Shown: in pieces, positions 42,658 through 53,780 of the stretch
How the letters are laid out: each line of letters begins with the position of its first letter
Position numbering within the stretch: position 1 is the stretch's first letter
Origin: Amycolatopsis nalaikhensis
GTDB taxonomy: Bacteria; Actinomycetota; Actinomycetes; Mycobacteriales; Pseudonocardiaceae
DNA: 64,000 nt
NCBI RefSeq assembly: GCF_030264295.1
Contig: NZ_CP127173.1
Span: 2,611,501-2,675,500 of the forward strand
Direction: 5' to 3'
Notes under the pieces: model-generated
The model's database searches: none
Told to the model about the DNA's origin: nothing
Seen by the model: the letters and a program-made list of their open reading frames with translations, nothing else
Made by a program: the position numbers and the translations under genes

Positions 42658-43291
42658 CCCTAGAGATGGTGAAGCGCTTGATCAGGACGTAGATGCCGTC
42701 GAGGATCAGCGCGAGGATGACGACCCCGACCGTTCCGGTGACGGCTTGGTTCAGGGAGTTCGTGCTCCCCGCGTTCGTGAGCCCGGAGAAGACCTCGGCA
42801 CCGAAGCCCGGGCCCTTCGCGTAGGCGGCGATCACCGCGATGCCCATCAGCATCTGCGTCGCGACGCGCATGCCGGTGAGGATCGCCGGCCACGCCAGCC
42901 GCAGCTCGACGCGGGTGAGCACGCCGAAGCGGCTCATCCCGATGCCGCGGGCGGCGTCGACGACGGCCGGGTCGACGCCGTCGAGCCCGACGATGGTGTT
43001 CCGGACGATCGGCAGCAGGCCGTACAGCACCAGCGCGATGACGGCCGTCGTCGGCCCGAGCCCGGAGATCGGGATCAGCAGCCCCAGGAGGGCGAACGAC
43101 GGGACCGTCAGGATCGTGCTGGCCAGCGCCGTGGCCACCGCCGAACCGATCGGGCTGCGGTAGACCGCCACGCCGATCAGAACGCCGAGGATCGCGGCGA
43201 GGATCGTGCACTGCACCACCATGCTGGTGTGGAGGTAGGCCTCCAGCCACAACTTGCTCGCCCGGTCCGAGATGTACTCGAAGAGATTCAT
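42644..43291 (-). CDS. OpuC-type ABC transporter permease
   Basis: 215 residues with about five to six helices and the BPD_transp_1 loop (LPIVRNTIVGLDGVDPAVVDAARGIGMSRFG in parts: RNTIVGLDGVDPAVV, AARGIGMSRFG). It ends IYVLIKRFTISRGVRG, running into the ATPase gene. It is the first gene of the osmoprotectant operon (permease, ATPase, permease, binding protein). An ATG at 43291 or a GTG at 43303 could start it. Osmotic induction is expected for the family, but no specific operator was recognised upstream. Confidence 0.92.
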   Translation of the reverse strand: MNLFEYISDRASKLWLEAYLHTSMVVQCTILAAILGVLIGVAVYRSPIGSAVATALASTILTVPSFALLGLLIPISGLGPTTAVIALVLYGLLPIVRNTIVGLDGVDPAVVDAARGIGMSRFGVLTRVELRLAWPAILTGMRVATQMLMGIAVIAAYAKGPGFGAEVFSGLTNAGSTNSLNQAVTGTVGVVILALILDGIYVLIKRFTISRGVRG

Positions 43292-43546
43292 CCGTGTCCG
43301 CACTCCCGCCCGCGTCCGTCGAGACTCACCCGAACGGGCTAGCTCCTGACCGACGGCTCAGTACCCACCGTGCGTGGAAGCCAAACCTCCGGATCCGGCC
43401 TCGTGGTTTCGACCACCGTTCCGCATCCGGCGGTGATCGGCAACAACAACGCTGAACCGATCCCGCTCGGTGGCCGTGTACTCATCGTGTGCTCACTTGC
43501 CGGGATCACACGATCACCCTGCGGCGCGTCGCTTAGGCTGCTCGCC

Positions 43547-44092
43547 ATGCGCACTTCGGCACGGCGACCCGCCGTGCTGGGTGCTACGCGCGGCGTGTTG
43601 CTGGCCGTGAGCGCGGCGACGCTGTCCGTCACCGCGCACCGCCTCGCCGACGGCGGCCTGCCCGACCCGGCGATGACCGTGCTGCTCACCGCCCTGTTCG
43701 GCTGGACCGCGACGGCGCTCGCCCGCAAGGCACGCGGCGCGGTCGCCACGATCACCCTGCTGGGTGCCGCACAGCTCGTGATGCACCTGCTGCTCACCAC
43801 GCTCGCCGGCCACCACGACATGTACGCGACGGCGGACAGCACGGGCCTCGGCATGATCACCGCGCACGCCGTCGCGACCGTGCTGACCGCGCTCCTGCTC
43901 GCCCGCGCGGACTCGACGCTGCTCACGGTGCTGGCCGTGCTGCGCGCGATCCTGCCGCGGCTGCTCACCCCGCTGCCGGTCCCGGCCGCGGCCCCCGCGC
44001 CCATCCCGGCCCGCGTCGACGGGCCCGCTCACCTCGTCGGCGTCGACCTGCGCCGGATCCGCGGGCGACGCGGCCCGCCCAGCCACTCCTGA
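43547..44092 (+). CDS. Membrane protein of the copper locus
   Basis: 181 residues, four to five hydrophobic helices and a Pro-rich plus basic C-terminal tail. Helix-flanking His residues occur in AQLVMHLLLTTLAGHHDMY and ITAHAVATVL, which could bind copper or haem. It is 70 bases upstream of YcnI-like, CopC-like and CopD-like genes on the same strand and is probably part of their operon. The family name is not recognised. A copper role is inferred from the His pattern and the neighbours. Confidence 0.8.
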   Translation: MRTSARRPAVLGATRGVLLAVSAATLSVTAHRLADGGLPDPAMTVLLTALFGWTATALARKARGAVATITLLGAAQLVMHLLLTTLAGHHDMYATADSTGLGMITAHAVATVLTALLLARADSTLLTVLAVLRAILPRLLTPLPVPAAAPAPIPARVDGPAHLVGVDLRRIRGRRGPPSHS

Positions 44093-44162
44093 ACCCAGCT
44101 CATCCCCGAACCAGCGGACAACCAGTCCGCTGCCCCTTCTTGAGTTCATCAGGAGTGAACCC

Positions 44163-44922
44163 ATGTCCCAGCACGTCTTCAAGCGCGCCGGTTTCCTCGC
44201 CGCCACGGTCGGGGTCGCCGGACTCCTCGGCGCCGGCGTCGCCTCCGCGCACGTGACCGCCAACGTCTACGGCGCCCAGCCCACCAAGGGCGGCTACACC
44301 GCGATCTGGTTCCGCGTGCCGAACGAGGAGGCGAACGCCGCCACCACCAAGGTCGTCGTCGACATCAAGGGCGACTACGGCATCGGCAGCCTGCGGACCA
44401 AGCCGCTGCCCGGCTGGACCGCCGAGGTGACGAAGTCGAAGCTGCCCACCCCGATCACCAAGGACAACGGCACCCAGATCACCGAAGCCGTCACGGCGGT
44501 GACGTGGACCGCGCAGCCGGGCAACGAGCTCGAAGGGCACCGACTTCCAGGAGTTCCAGGTCAGCTTCGGCCCGCTGCCGTCCACTGTGGACCAGATCGA
44601 GTTCCCGGCACACCAGACCTACAGCGACGGCAAGGTCGTCGACTGGAACCAGCCGACGCCGCCGGGCGGCGAGGAGCCGGAGCACCCGGCGCCGGTCGTC
44701 AAGCTGGCCGCGAAGGCCGAGGACGGCGACGCGCACGGCAGTATGGCGGGGACGGCGTCGACGACCGGGGACGCCGCCGCGACAGCGACCACCACGTCAG
44801 ACAGCACGGCCCGCTGGCTCGGCGGGGCCGGCCTGCTCGTCGGCGCCATCGGCCTCGGCGTCGGAGCCGGCGCGACCATCCGGGCCCGCAAGGCCACGGC
44901 CAAGTCGGGAGGCAACGACTAG
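44163..44922 (+). pseudogene. YcnI-like copper-binding protein, frameshifted
   Basis: The signal peptide ends ...GVASA with mature His first (HVTANVYGAQ), the Cu(II) ligand position in YcnI (DUF1775) proteins, followed by KGGYTAIWFRVPNE. At 44526-44534 (GAGCTCGAAGGGC) one extra base (C44531 or G44532) breaks the frame. Removing it restores ELKGTDFQEFQVSFGPLPST and VDQIEFPAHQTYSDGKVV. A His/Thr-rich linker, a C-terminal membrane helix (WLGGAGLLVGAIGLGVGAG) and a basic tail finish at 44922, giving about 252 residues. It would bind copper on the outer face and pass it to CopC/CopD. I judge it intact in the organism. Confidence 0.85.
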
Positions 44923-45471
44923 ATGCGCAAGGCGCTCGTCGCGCTGGCACTGACCGGGGTGGCCCTGCTGGGCACGGCCACCCCGGCGCTCGCGCACAAC
45001 GTGCTGATCTCCTCGGACCCGGCGAACGGCTCGTCCGTCGCCGCCGGCCCGGCGAAGATCAGCCTGACGTTCGACCAGTACGTGCAGGGCGCGGACGTCA
45101 ACCAGATCGCGGTGACCGGACCCGGCGGCGGCCAGTGGGCCGAGGGACCGATCAGCGTGGTCAACAACGTCATCAGCGCGCCGCTGCGGCCGCTCGGCCC
45201 GGCCGGGAAGTACACGGTCGGGTACCGCGTGCTCTCCGCCGACGGCCACCCGGTCACCGGTGAGCTCACCTTCACCCTGACGACGGCGGGCACCGGCACG
45301 CCGGCGACCGTCGACGCGGCGAAGTCGCCGGGCAGCTCCTCGCAGGCGGCGTCGACGCCGTCGAGCGGGGTGCCGATCTGGGTCTGGATCGCCGGCGCGG
45401 TCGTGCTGCTGGCCATCGGGCTGACCGTGGCCCTGCGTTCGGGCGGCGGCGCCGCCGAGGAGAAGAAGTAA
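44923..45471 (+). CDS. CopC-domain copper-binding protein, membrane-anchored
   Basis: 182 residues. The signal peptide is cleaved near ALA, leaving His at the mature N-terminus (HNVLISSDPANG). The CopC beta-barrel spans about residues 24-120 with the second copper ligand region SADGHPVTGEL. A Ser/Thr linker and a C-terminal membrane helix (VWIAGAVVLLAIGLTVAL) end in EEKK. It binds Cu(II) outside the membrane and probably delivers it to CopD, whose gene follows five bases later. Confidence 0.93.
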   Translation: MRKALVALALTGVALLGTATPALAHNVLISSDPANGSSVAAGPAKISLTFDQYVQGADVNQIAVTGPGGGQWAEGPISVVNNVISAPLRPLGPAGKYTVGYRVLSADGHPVTGELTFTLTTAGTGTPATVDAAKSPGSSSQAASTPSSGVPIWVWIAGAVVLLAIGLTVALRSGGGAAEEKK

Positions 45472-45475
45472 GGCG

Positions 45476-46504
45476 ATGTCCCAAGCCGAGACCACCGCGA
45501 AACCCCGCTATTCGACGCTGCTCTGCGTCGTCACGGCGGGCCTGCTCGGCGCCCTCATCGGCGTCGCGCTCATGTCCACCACCCCGGTGCCGGGTGTGGT
45601 GGAACCCAGCGCGGTGGTCTCGGCCGGCATCCCGATCGTCCGGGTCCTGCTCGACCTGGCCGCGGTGACGACGATCGGGCTCGCGCTGCTGTCGGTCCTC
45701 GTCGGGTACGACCGGCCCAAGCTCACCGAGCCGATCATGCGGCTGGCCCGCCCGGCCGGCGTCGCGGCCGCGCTCGTCTGGGCCACCGCCGCGGTGGTCG
45801 CGCTCATCCTGCAGACCGCGGAGTACAAGCCGGGCTCGACAACGCTCTCCGCCGGGGACATCGGCAGCTACATCGCGAACGTCGGCGCGGGCAAGGCGCT
45901 CGTCATCGTCGCCGCGCTCGCCCTCGGGCACGCCGGGATCGGCGCGCTGGCCCTGCGCTTCGGCGAGAAGGTGCCCGCCGAGGTCCGCGTCGGGCTCGGC
46001 CTGTTCGCGCTGCTGCCGCTGCCGGTCACCGGGCACGCGTCGAACTGGAACTACCACGACTACACGATGATCTCGATGGAGCTGCACGTCATGAGCGCGG
46101 TCGCCTGGACCGGCGGCCTCGGCGCGATGACCGTGCTCCTCGTCGCGAACCGGACGCTGCTGGCGCATGCGCTGCCCCGGTTCTCCAAGCTCGCGACGCT
46201 CTGCCTGGTCCTCTCCGCGGCGACCGGGCTGTTCAACGGCCTCGTCGAGATCTCGCTCAACCCGACCATCGGGTTCTGGGCGGCGATCTTCACGACGCCG
46301 TACGGGCAGCTGTTCCTCCTGAAGCTGGTGTGCACCGGCGCCATCGCGCTGCTCGGCGCATACACCCGCTTCCGGTTGATGCCGCAGATCGTCCGGCACA
46401 ACCGGACCGCGCTCGCCGCGTGGGCGACGCTCGAGCTGACCGTCATGGGGCTGGCGTTCGGCTTCGCGGTCGTGTTGACGCGGGCGCCGGTCGTCGCTTC
46501 CTGA
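45476..46504 (+). CDS. CopD-family copper transport membrane protein
   Basis: 342 residues with about eight to nine helices. CopD features include the His-containing segments LPVTGHASNWNYHDYTMISMELHVMSAVAW and KLVCTGAIALLGAYTRFRLMP (only key parts meant: GHASNWNYHDY, MELHVMSAVAWTGGL). It would move copper from the CopC-like protein across the membrane. It is last in the locus. No CopY/CsoR-like regulator gene is visible nearby. Confidence 0.9.
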   Translation: MSQAETTAKPRYSTLLCVVTAGLLGALIGVALMSTTPVPGVVEPSAVVSAGIPIVRVLLDLAAVTTIGLALLSVLVGYDRPKLTEPIMRLARPAGVAAALVWATAAVVALILQTAEYKPGSTTLSAGDIGSYIANVGAGKALVIVAALALGHAGIGALALRFGEKVPAEVRVGLGLFALLPLPVTGHASNWNYHDYTMISMELHVMSAVAWTGGLGAMTVLLVANRTLLAHALPRFSKLATLCLVLSAATGLFNGLVEISLNPTIGFWAAIFTTPYGQLFLLKLVCTGAIALLGAYTRFRLMPQIVRHNRTALAAWATLELTVMGLAFGFAVVLTRAPVVAS

Positions 46505-46702
46505 ACCGCATCACCGCAGGTCGGACACGGCGGGTAGCTGCAAGTTGCGCATTGGGATGACTGGTGATCCATTGGGGGTGACCCGTCGAGCCGAACTTTC
46601 TACCCAGAGCTGACCGCATTCCGGAAGCGACGAACGGTCATTTGCAGTCGGCGAATGCACGTGCAGATTGTGGCGCCGGTCACATCAAGTGACAGACTTG
46701 GC

Positions 46703-47653
46703 TCAACGGTAACGCGTCCAGCGCGTGTCCGTCCGGCCTTTCCGGAGATCGTCCAGCCGCCGGTAGAGCTCGGGCCGCACCTGCGGCCGGCTGCGCAGGA
46801 TCGGCAGCACGCTCGTCGTCAGCTTCAGCTCCCGGACCGCCCGCAGCACGGCGAATCCCGGCCACGACGTGACGTCGAAGCCGTACGCGGCGGCGAACGT
46901 CCGGTACCGCACCGGCGGGTCACCGAACCGGTCGCGCCCGACCGCCAGCGGCGTCAGGTCCCATTCCGGCGGGCCGACGCACGACGAATCGAAGTCGCAG
47001 AGCACCGGTCCGTCCGGGCCCGGGATGACGTTGCCGGGGTACGCGTCGCCGTGGACCAGGCCCCTGGGCAGCGGAAACTCCAGCTCGGCCAGCGCCGCCT
47101 CGAGCTCGGCGCAGCGGTCGAGCAGGAACGCGCGGTCGGCGGCGGTGATCTCCTCGGCATCGGAAACTCTGGCCCGCACCGCGGCGAACGGCGCCCACTC
47201 GGCGAGGCCGTCCGGCGCGGGCAGCGCGTGCACCTGGCGCAGGAGGCGGGCCAGGTCGGCGGAGGTCGCCGGCCGGCCGATGCTCGGCACCTGGTGCCAC
47301 ACGGTCACCAGGTGCCCGGCCACGTCCAGCGGCTGCTCGACGCCGTCGAGGAGCCGGATCGCGGGGACGCCGTGGCGCTCGAAGTGCCGGGCCACGCGCA
47401 CGACCGTGCCGACCCGGTGCCGCAGCTGCGTCGAGCCGACGATGCGGATCACGAAAGGCGCGGTGACCAGCGCGTACACCGCGTTGTTGGTGAACCGCAG
47501 CAGCCGCGCGCCCGCCGGGTCGAGGCCCAGCAGCGAGCAGGTCTCGGCCAGCACACCGCGCAACTTCCCCGCGGTGAACCGGCCGTCCAAGATCGTGCCG
47601 GCGCCGTCGACGTCAGGCGGCGTAGAAAGCGTTGAGGCGATCGGCGAGGTCAC
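46703..47653 (-). CDS. Aminoglycoside phosphotransferase-family kinase-like protein
   Basis: 316 residues. The kinase-like catalytic loop is LVHGDAYPGNVI with the catalytic Asp, and the metal-binding Asp lies in VLCDFDSSCVGPPEWDLTPL, as in APH/choline-kinase-like enzymes. A nucleotide-anchoring segment near FVIRIVGS lacks the usual Lys but has Arg. The ATG at 47653 overlaps the upstream regulator gene by 41 bases, so translation is probably coupled. The substrate is unknown. A drug-resistance role should not be assumed. Confidence 0.85.
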   Translation of the reverse strand: MTSPIASTLSTPPDVDGAGTILDGRFTAGKLRGVLAETCSLLGLDPAGARLLRFTNNAVYALVTAPFVIRIVGSTQLRHRVGTVVRVARHFERHGVPAIRLLDGVEQPLDVAGHLVTVWHQVPSIGRPATSADLARLLRQVHALPAPDGLAEWAPFAAVRARVSDAEEITAADRAFLLDRCAELEAALAELEFPLPRGLVHGDAYPGNVIPGPDGPVLCDFDSSCVGPPEWDLTPLAVGRDRFGDPPVRYRTFAAAYGFDVTSWPGFAVLRAVRELKLTTSVLPILRSRPQVRPELYRRLDDLRKGRTDTRWTRYR

Positions 47654-48998
47654 GGGCGTCGGCGTTGTTCCGGCGGCGCTCGGCCTCGTCCTGCAGCGGC
47701 CGCATGCGGTCCTTGACCCGCTCGGACTTGATGCCCTCGGCGCAGTCGATGGCCTTGCCGCCGACCTTGGCGCCGTGGTCGAGGTCGCCGTCCAGCAGGT
47801 GGTTGGTGGCCAGCGCGCTCAGCATGAACGTCTTGGAGCGGGCCATTTCGTCGTCGTAGGACTCGACCGCCCTGGTCAGGGCGGGGATCGCGTACTTCGT
47901 GTGCTCGGCGTTCTTCTGCGCGAGGACCGTGTGGACGGTGCCGACCATGGCGTAGACGTCGGTCTCGGTGAAGAACTTCACCCAGGACTCGGCCTCGGCC
48001 AGGTTGGCGCGCTCGAACTCGTCCTTGCTCCGGCCGAGCAGCTTCACGGCCTGCTCTTCGTTGCCCATCATCGCGTAGGCCCAGGCCTCGTTCGCGCACA
48101 GCACCGAGACGGCCAGCTCGGAACCGCTTTCCTGGGCGGCGATCTGGCCGAGCTGGAACAGCTTCAGCGCGTCGTTCGGGGCGTCCTGGTGCAGGTAGAC
48201 GCGGCCCATGCGGTAGAGCACGTTGGCGACGAGCGGGTGGTTTTCGCCCTGCTTGGCCAGGTCGAGCGCGTTCGCGAAGTGGCCGCGGGCGGAGTCCATC
48301 AGGCCGGTGTCGAAGGACGTCCAGCCGGCCAGCGAGTGGAGGTCGGCCAGCGCCACGTACAGGCGGTTCTTCACGATGTCGGTGCCGTGCGCTTCGAGCA
48401 TCTGCTGTCCCCAGGACAGCTGCGCCACGACGGCGTCGCGGCAGAACCCGCCGCCGTACTGGTAGTCCAGCGCCCGGAGCGCGCGCGTCGCGGCCTCCAC
48501 CTGGCGCACGTCGGTCATGCCGATGCGCCCGGGAGCCGGCGTCCGCGCCGGTCCGGCCGACCACGTGCCCGATTCCGGACCGAACACCGCCGCACCCATC
48601 GTGACCTGGGCGGCGTGCGCGAGGAACCTCCGTCGCTTCACGGACTCGTCCTCCTCAGCCTGCTGGCCGTCGGCGGAGCCGACGACCCGTATCGCCGTGG
48701 CCTCGTCGTAGGCGAGGCCCATGTATCCACGGGGAACGCCCAGGCCATCGGCGATCCTCGTGAGCACGTCGTAGGCCATGACCTGGCGACCCTTGAGGAT
48801 CTCCGACACCTCGGACTGGGACTGGCCGGTCATCGCGGCGATCTGGCGCTGCGAGACACCGTGCTTGCGCAGGAGCCGGTAAACGGCGCTGATCTCGCGC
48901 GTCGCGAGCGCAGCTCTCATCTCGGGCTGCTCCCACGCGTCAGCGGGAACCGCGTGGCCCTGCCTGGCGTCGGCACTGCCACCGTTACTGGCGTCCAT
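47613..48998 (-). CDS. XRE-family regulator with TPR-like C-terminal domain
   Basis: 461 residues. The helix-turn-helix (about residues 40-85) reads KHGVSQRQIAAMTGQSQSEVSEILKG. A short Arg-rich linker and a hydrophobic patch (FLAHAAQVTMGAAVFG) follow. The rest (about 165-455) consists of helical repeats such as LVANVLYRMGRVYLHQDAPNDALKLF, as in TPR-containing actinobacterial regulators that sense peptides or partner proteins. It is transcribed away from two small conserved genes, the layout seen for XRE regulator/small-partner pairs in actinomycetes. Confidence 0.88.
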   Translation of the reverse strand: MDASNGGSADARQGHAVPADAWEQPEMRAALATREISAVYRLLRKHGVSQRQIAAMTGQSQSEVSEILKGRQVMAYDVLTRIADGLGVPRGYMGLAYDEATAIRVVGSADGQQAEEDESVKRRRFLAHAAQVTMGAAVFGPESGTWSAGPARTPAPGRIGMTDVRQVEAATRALRALDYQYGGGFCRDAVVAQLSWGQQMLEAHGTDIVKNRLYVALADLHSLAGWTSFDTGLMDSARGHFANALDLAKQGENHPLVANVLYRMGRVYLHQDAPNDALKLFQLGQIAAQESGSELAVSVLCANEAWAYAMMGNEEQAVKLLGRSKDEFERANLAEAESWVKFFTETDVYAMVGTVHTVLAQKNAEHTKYAIPALTRAVESYDDEMARSKTFMLSALATNHLLDGDLDHGAKVGGKAIDCAEGIKSERVKDRMRPLQDEAERRRNNADARDLADRLNAFYAA

Positions 48999-49284
48999 CG
49001 CGCCCCCTCCACTGTCCGGTCGGGCGTCTGTGAAACAGCGTAGGCAAACCTGCGAAACCGTGTGAACTGCCGAACTGGCGCCCTGATCGGTCCGGGCGAA
49101 GTCCGTTGACCGCTTACCGTGGAACCCGGTCCGGTCACCGCTATGACGCCATTTCGACCTTCTATCGCACCCGGTTTCACCTCACTGTAGTTGTCAGATC
49201 TCCGTCACCGCCCGGACACCGGCAGCGATCACGGAGAGCTACGAAAACCGCAGCACAGTCACAAAGGCGATGTTGCAGAAGGCA

Positions 49285-49305
49285 TCTTCGGAGCCACTCC
49301 GAAGA
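49285..49305. promoter_or_regulatory. Inverted repeat in the leader of the small-gene pair
   Basis: TCTTCGGAG (49285-49293) and CTCCGAAGA (49297-49305) form a perfect nine-base inverted repeat with a three-base spacer, 24 bases before the chosen GTG at 49329. It may be an operator for the divergent XRE regulator or an RNA hairpin. I see nothing else distinctive in the 330-base region 48999-49328. Confidence 0.4.
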
Positions 49306-49328
49306 GAGACGACAGAGCGGAGAGAGGC

Positions 49329-49673
49329 GTGGAGTTCGTGGACTCGTTCGCAGGGGGACATGCCGGCACGGCCACCCGCGCCGTGCGGCCGGCGGTCGCG
49401 ACGGTCTCTCCCGTCTCCGCCGTCCGCCCCGTCACCCCCGCCGCCGCGGTGGACCCCCGCACCGCGAGCGTCCGCCACTACGAGGGCGGTCAGCTGGTGT
49501 GGCGCGTGCAGTGCGGCGACCTCATCAGCCGCGAGCGCGCGGTGACGGTGTTCGTCGAAGACAACCAGGTGGTACTGGTCTCGCCTCCCGGTGAGACCGC
49601 GCGGCTGACGTCCGGCCAGCTCGGCCAGCTGCGCGCCGCGCTCAACGAAGCCGCCAAGATGGCGGAAAGGTGA
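49329..49673 (+). CDS. Small conserved hypothetical protein
   Basis: 114 residues from GTG 49329 (GAGAGAGG before it); the frame is open further upstream to 49191. The first 50 residues are Ala/Val/Pro-rich and probably flexible. The C-terminal 60 are compact: YEGGQLVWRVQCGDLISRER, VTVFVEDNQVVLVSPPGETA and LTSGQLGQLRAALNEAAK (shown in pieces). The layout beside a divergent XRE-TPR regulator recalls DUF397-type partner proteins, but the sequence is not clearly DUF397. The function is unknown. Confidence 0.7.
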   Translation: MEFVDSFAGGHAGTATRAVRPAVATVSPVSAVRPVTPAAAVDPRTASVRHYEGGQLVWRVQCGDLISRERAVTVFVEDNQVVLVSPPGETARLTSGQLGQLRAALNEAAKMAER

Positions 49674-49686
49674 CGGTGAGCTGACG

Positions 49687-50115
49687 ATGGATCAGGTACT
49701 CGGGCAGGTCCTCCGCAACGCGGTCTGGGAGCGCCTCGACATGCTGACCGACCTGGCGAACCGCGCCGACGCCCAGTCGCTCGTCTCGGTCGCGCGCTCC
49801 GAACTGCCCCGCTTGACGGAGGCGTGGCGCGCGATGCTGAAGATGCACGAGCCCGACGAACGCGGCGACTGCCCCACCTGCTCGACCCGGTGGCACCGCT
49901 GCAAGGCGCCGTGCTCCGTCTGGCAGGTCGCGCACGAACACCTGGTGGCGGGCGGGCTGGCCCCGCAGCAGCAGCAGGCGTCGGCGGACCGGCGGCTGCA
50001 GGGCCGCCGCAAGAGCCCGGTTCCCGCGCAGGGCCACCCGGTCCCGGCGCCGTCCCCGGCCGAGACCACCGGGCGCCACGCGCTGGTGAACCCGCGCCGA
50101 GCGGTCACGGCCTGA
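49687..50115 (+). CDS. Small conserved Cys-containing protein
   Basis: 142 residues. The N-terminal helical half (VLGQVLRNAVWERLDMLTDL) leads to a Cys/His motif CPTCSTRWHRCKAPC, which could form a zinc site, and then VWQVAHEHLVAGG. The C-terminal third is Gln/Pro/Arg-rich and disordered. It starts 13 bases after the previous small gene, so the two are one operon. No known family is recognised. Confidence 0.72.
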   Translation: MDQVLGQVLRNAVWERLDMLTDLANRADAQSLVSVARSELPRLTEAWRAMLKMHEPDERGDCPTCSTRWHRCKAPCSVWQVAHEHLVAGGLAPQQQQASADRRLQGRRKSPVPAQGHPVPAPSPAETTGRHALVNPRRAVTA

Positions 50116-50439
50116 CCCACTGAGCCGGCGAGCGCGGCCGACCGATCGCCCCATCGGACCCGCGCCTGCTCTCGCCCCGGCCGGGGACTGTTTCGCCCGC
50201 ACCCCCGAGCAGTGCGAACCAGTTCCCGGCCATCCCGGTCCCCACCGCGATTAATCGAAAAAATTCGCCGTCAGGCCTAGCCCAGGCGGTAATCCCCCGC
50301 TAGATTGATCATCAAACGCAGCGTGGATCAAGGGTCGACCCGCGCGGCGGCCCGCCTCAGAGCGGCCCTCGAATTCCGCGGGCCGGTGCCGTTGCACTCC
50401 CCTCCCCCGACCGGCACCGGCCCGCGGTTCCACCTTCGT
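50116..50439. other. 324-base intergenic region
   Basis: No convincing gene is present. It contains an A/T-rich patch around 50250-50310 (including TTGATCATCAA, a palindrome at 50304-50314) and the strong stem-loop at 50376-50427 that serves the convergent MFS gene. A 64-codon frame starting at 50305 runs through the stem-loop and looks spurious. Confidence 0.5.
50376..50427 (-). terminator. Stem-loop downstream of the MFS gene
   Basis: Fifteen-base perfect arms CCGCGGGCCGGTGCC (50376-50390) and GGCACCGGCCCGCGG (50413-50427) enclose a 22-base pyrimidine-rich loop, 13 bases after the stop at 50440. Confidence 0.75.
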
Positions 50440-53026
<2,587 letters not shown>

Positions 53027-53032
53027 TCAGGC

Positions 53033-53046
53033 CACCCGTACGGGTG
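53033..53046. promoter_or_regulatory. Operator candidate for the beta-glucosidase operon
   Basis: CACCCGTACGGGTG is a perfect 14-base palindrome 25 bases before the GH1 start, in the 130-base gap to the divergent TetR gene. A TATACT -10-like hexamer for the TetR promoter lies at 53064-53069. Confidence 0.6.
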
Positions 53047-53138
53047 AACATGAAAAGTTCTCATATACTAGGTCTTCACTCGTCCGTGGGGAACCCCGTC
53101 GGCACGATAAAGTCCCAGATCAGACGAGGAGGAGCGCC

Positions 53139-53780
53139 GTGTCCGACATCCAGGCCGCGAAGGTGCCGGCAGAAGCCACCCCCTTGCGCCGTCAGCCGGT
53201 TCAGCAGCGCAGCGCGAAGCGGGTCGAGCAGATGCTCGACGCGAGCGCGGCACTGATCGACGAACTGGGCTACGACGCCTTGACGACGACGTTGATCGCC
53301 AAGCGCGCAGGAGTGGCGGTCGGGTCCCTGTACCAGTTCTTCCCCGACAAGCGAGCGGTCGTGCAAGCGCTTACCGCCCGCAACCTGGAGAGGTTCGTGG
53401 CGGCGGTGAACGAGCGGCTGAAGCAGCTCGGGCCCGAGCACTGGTGGGACGTCGTCGACTCGATCCTCGACATCTACCTCGAGATGCACCGGACGGTCCC
53501 GGGATTCTCCAAGGTCCACTTCGGCGACATCATCGACCGCCAGTTGTTGGACGAGACACGCGACAACAACGCGGTCATCGTCGACTCGCTGACGGATCTG
53601 CTGTCGGCTCAGGTCGATCGGCCGGTCGAGGACCTGCGGTTCGCGATCACGATCGCCAACGAGGTGGCTGACGCGCTGCTGAAGCTGGCGTTCCGGCGGG
53701 AGCCCAGCGGGGACGAGAAGATCGTCGCCGAGGCCAAGTACGTCGTTAAGGGGTATCTCGCGGCCCGGTTCGGGGACTAG
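53139..53780 (+). CDS. TetR-family transcriptional regulator
   Basis: 213 residues from GTG 53139 (GAGGAGG upstream). The helix-turn-helix reads RVEQMLDASAALIDELGYDALTTTLIAKRAGVAVGSLYQFFPDK (seen as LGYDALTTTLIAKRAGV, GSLYQFFPDK), the TetR consensus. The C-terminal ligand domain is typical in length. It is divergent from the GH1/MFS operon and most likely controls it from the palindrome at 53033-53046. The inducer is probably a glycoside or its aglycone, but this is not shown. Confidence 0.93.
   Translation: MSDIQAAKVPAEATPLRRQPVQQRSAKRVEQMLDASAALIDELGYDALTTTLIAKRAGVAVGSLYQFFPDKRAVVQALTARNLERFVAAVNERLKQLGPEHWWDVVDSILDIYLEMHRTVPGFSKVHFGDIIDRQLLDETRDNNAVIVDSLTDLLSAQVDRPVEDLRFAITIANEVADALLKLAFRREPSGDEKIVAEAKYVVKGYLAARFGD

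Noticed and set aside
2849..44534. Programmed +1 frameshifting as the cause of the seven breaks
   Set aside because: The affected genes are unrelated, no slippery codon plus stop context recurs, and homologous families are normally encoded in one frame; sequence error is simpler. Kept only as an alternative in the findings.
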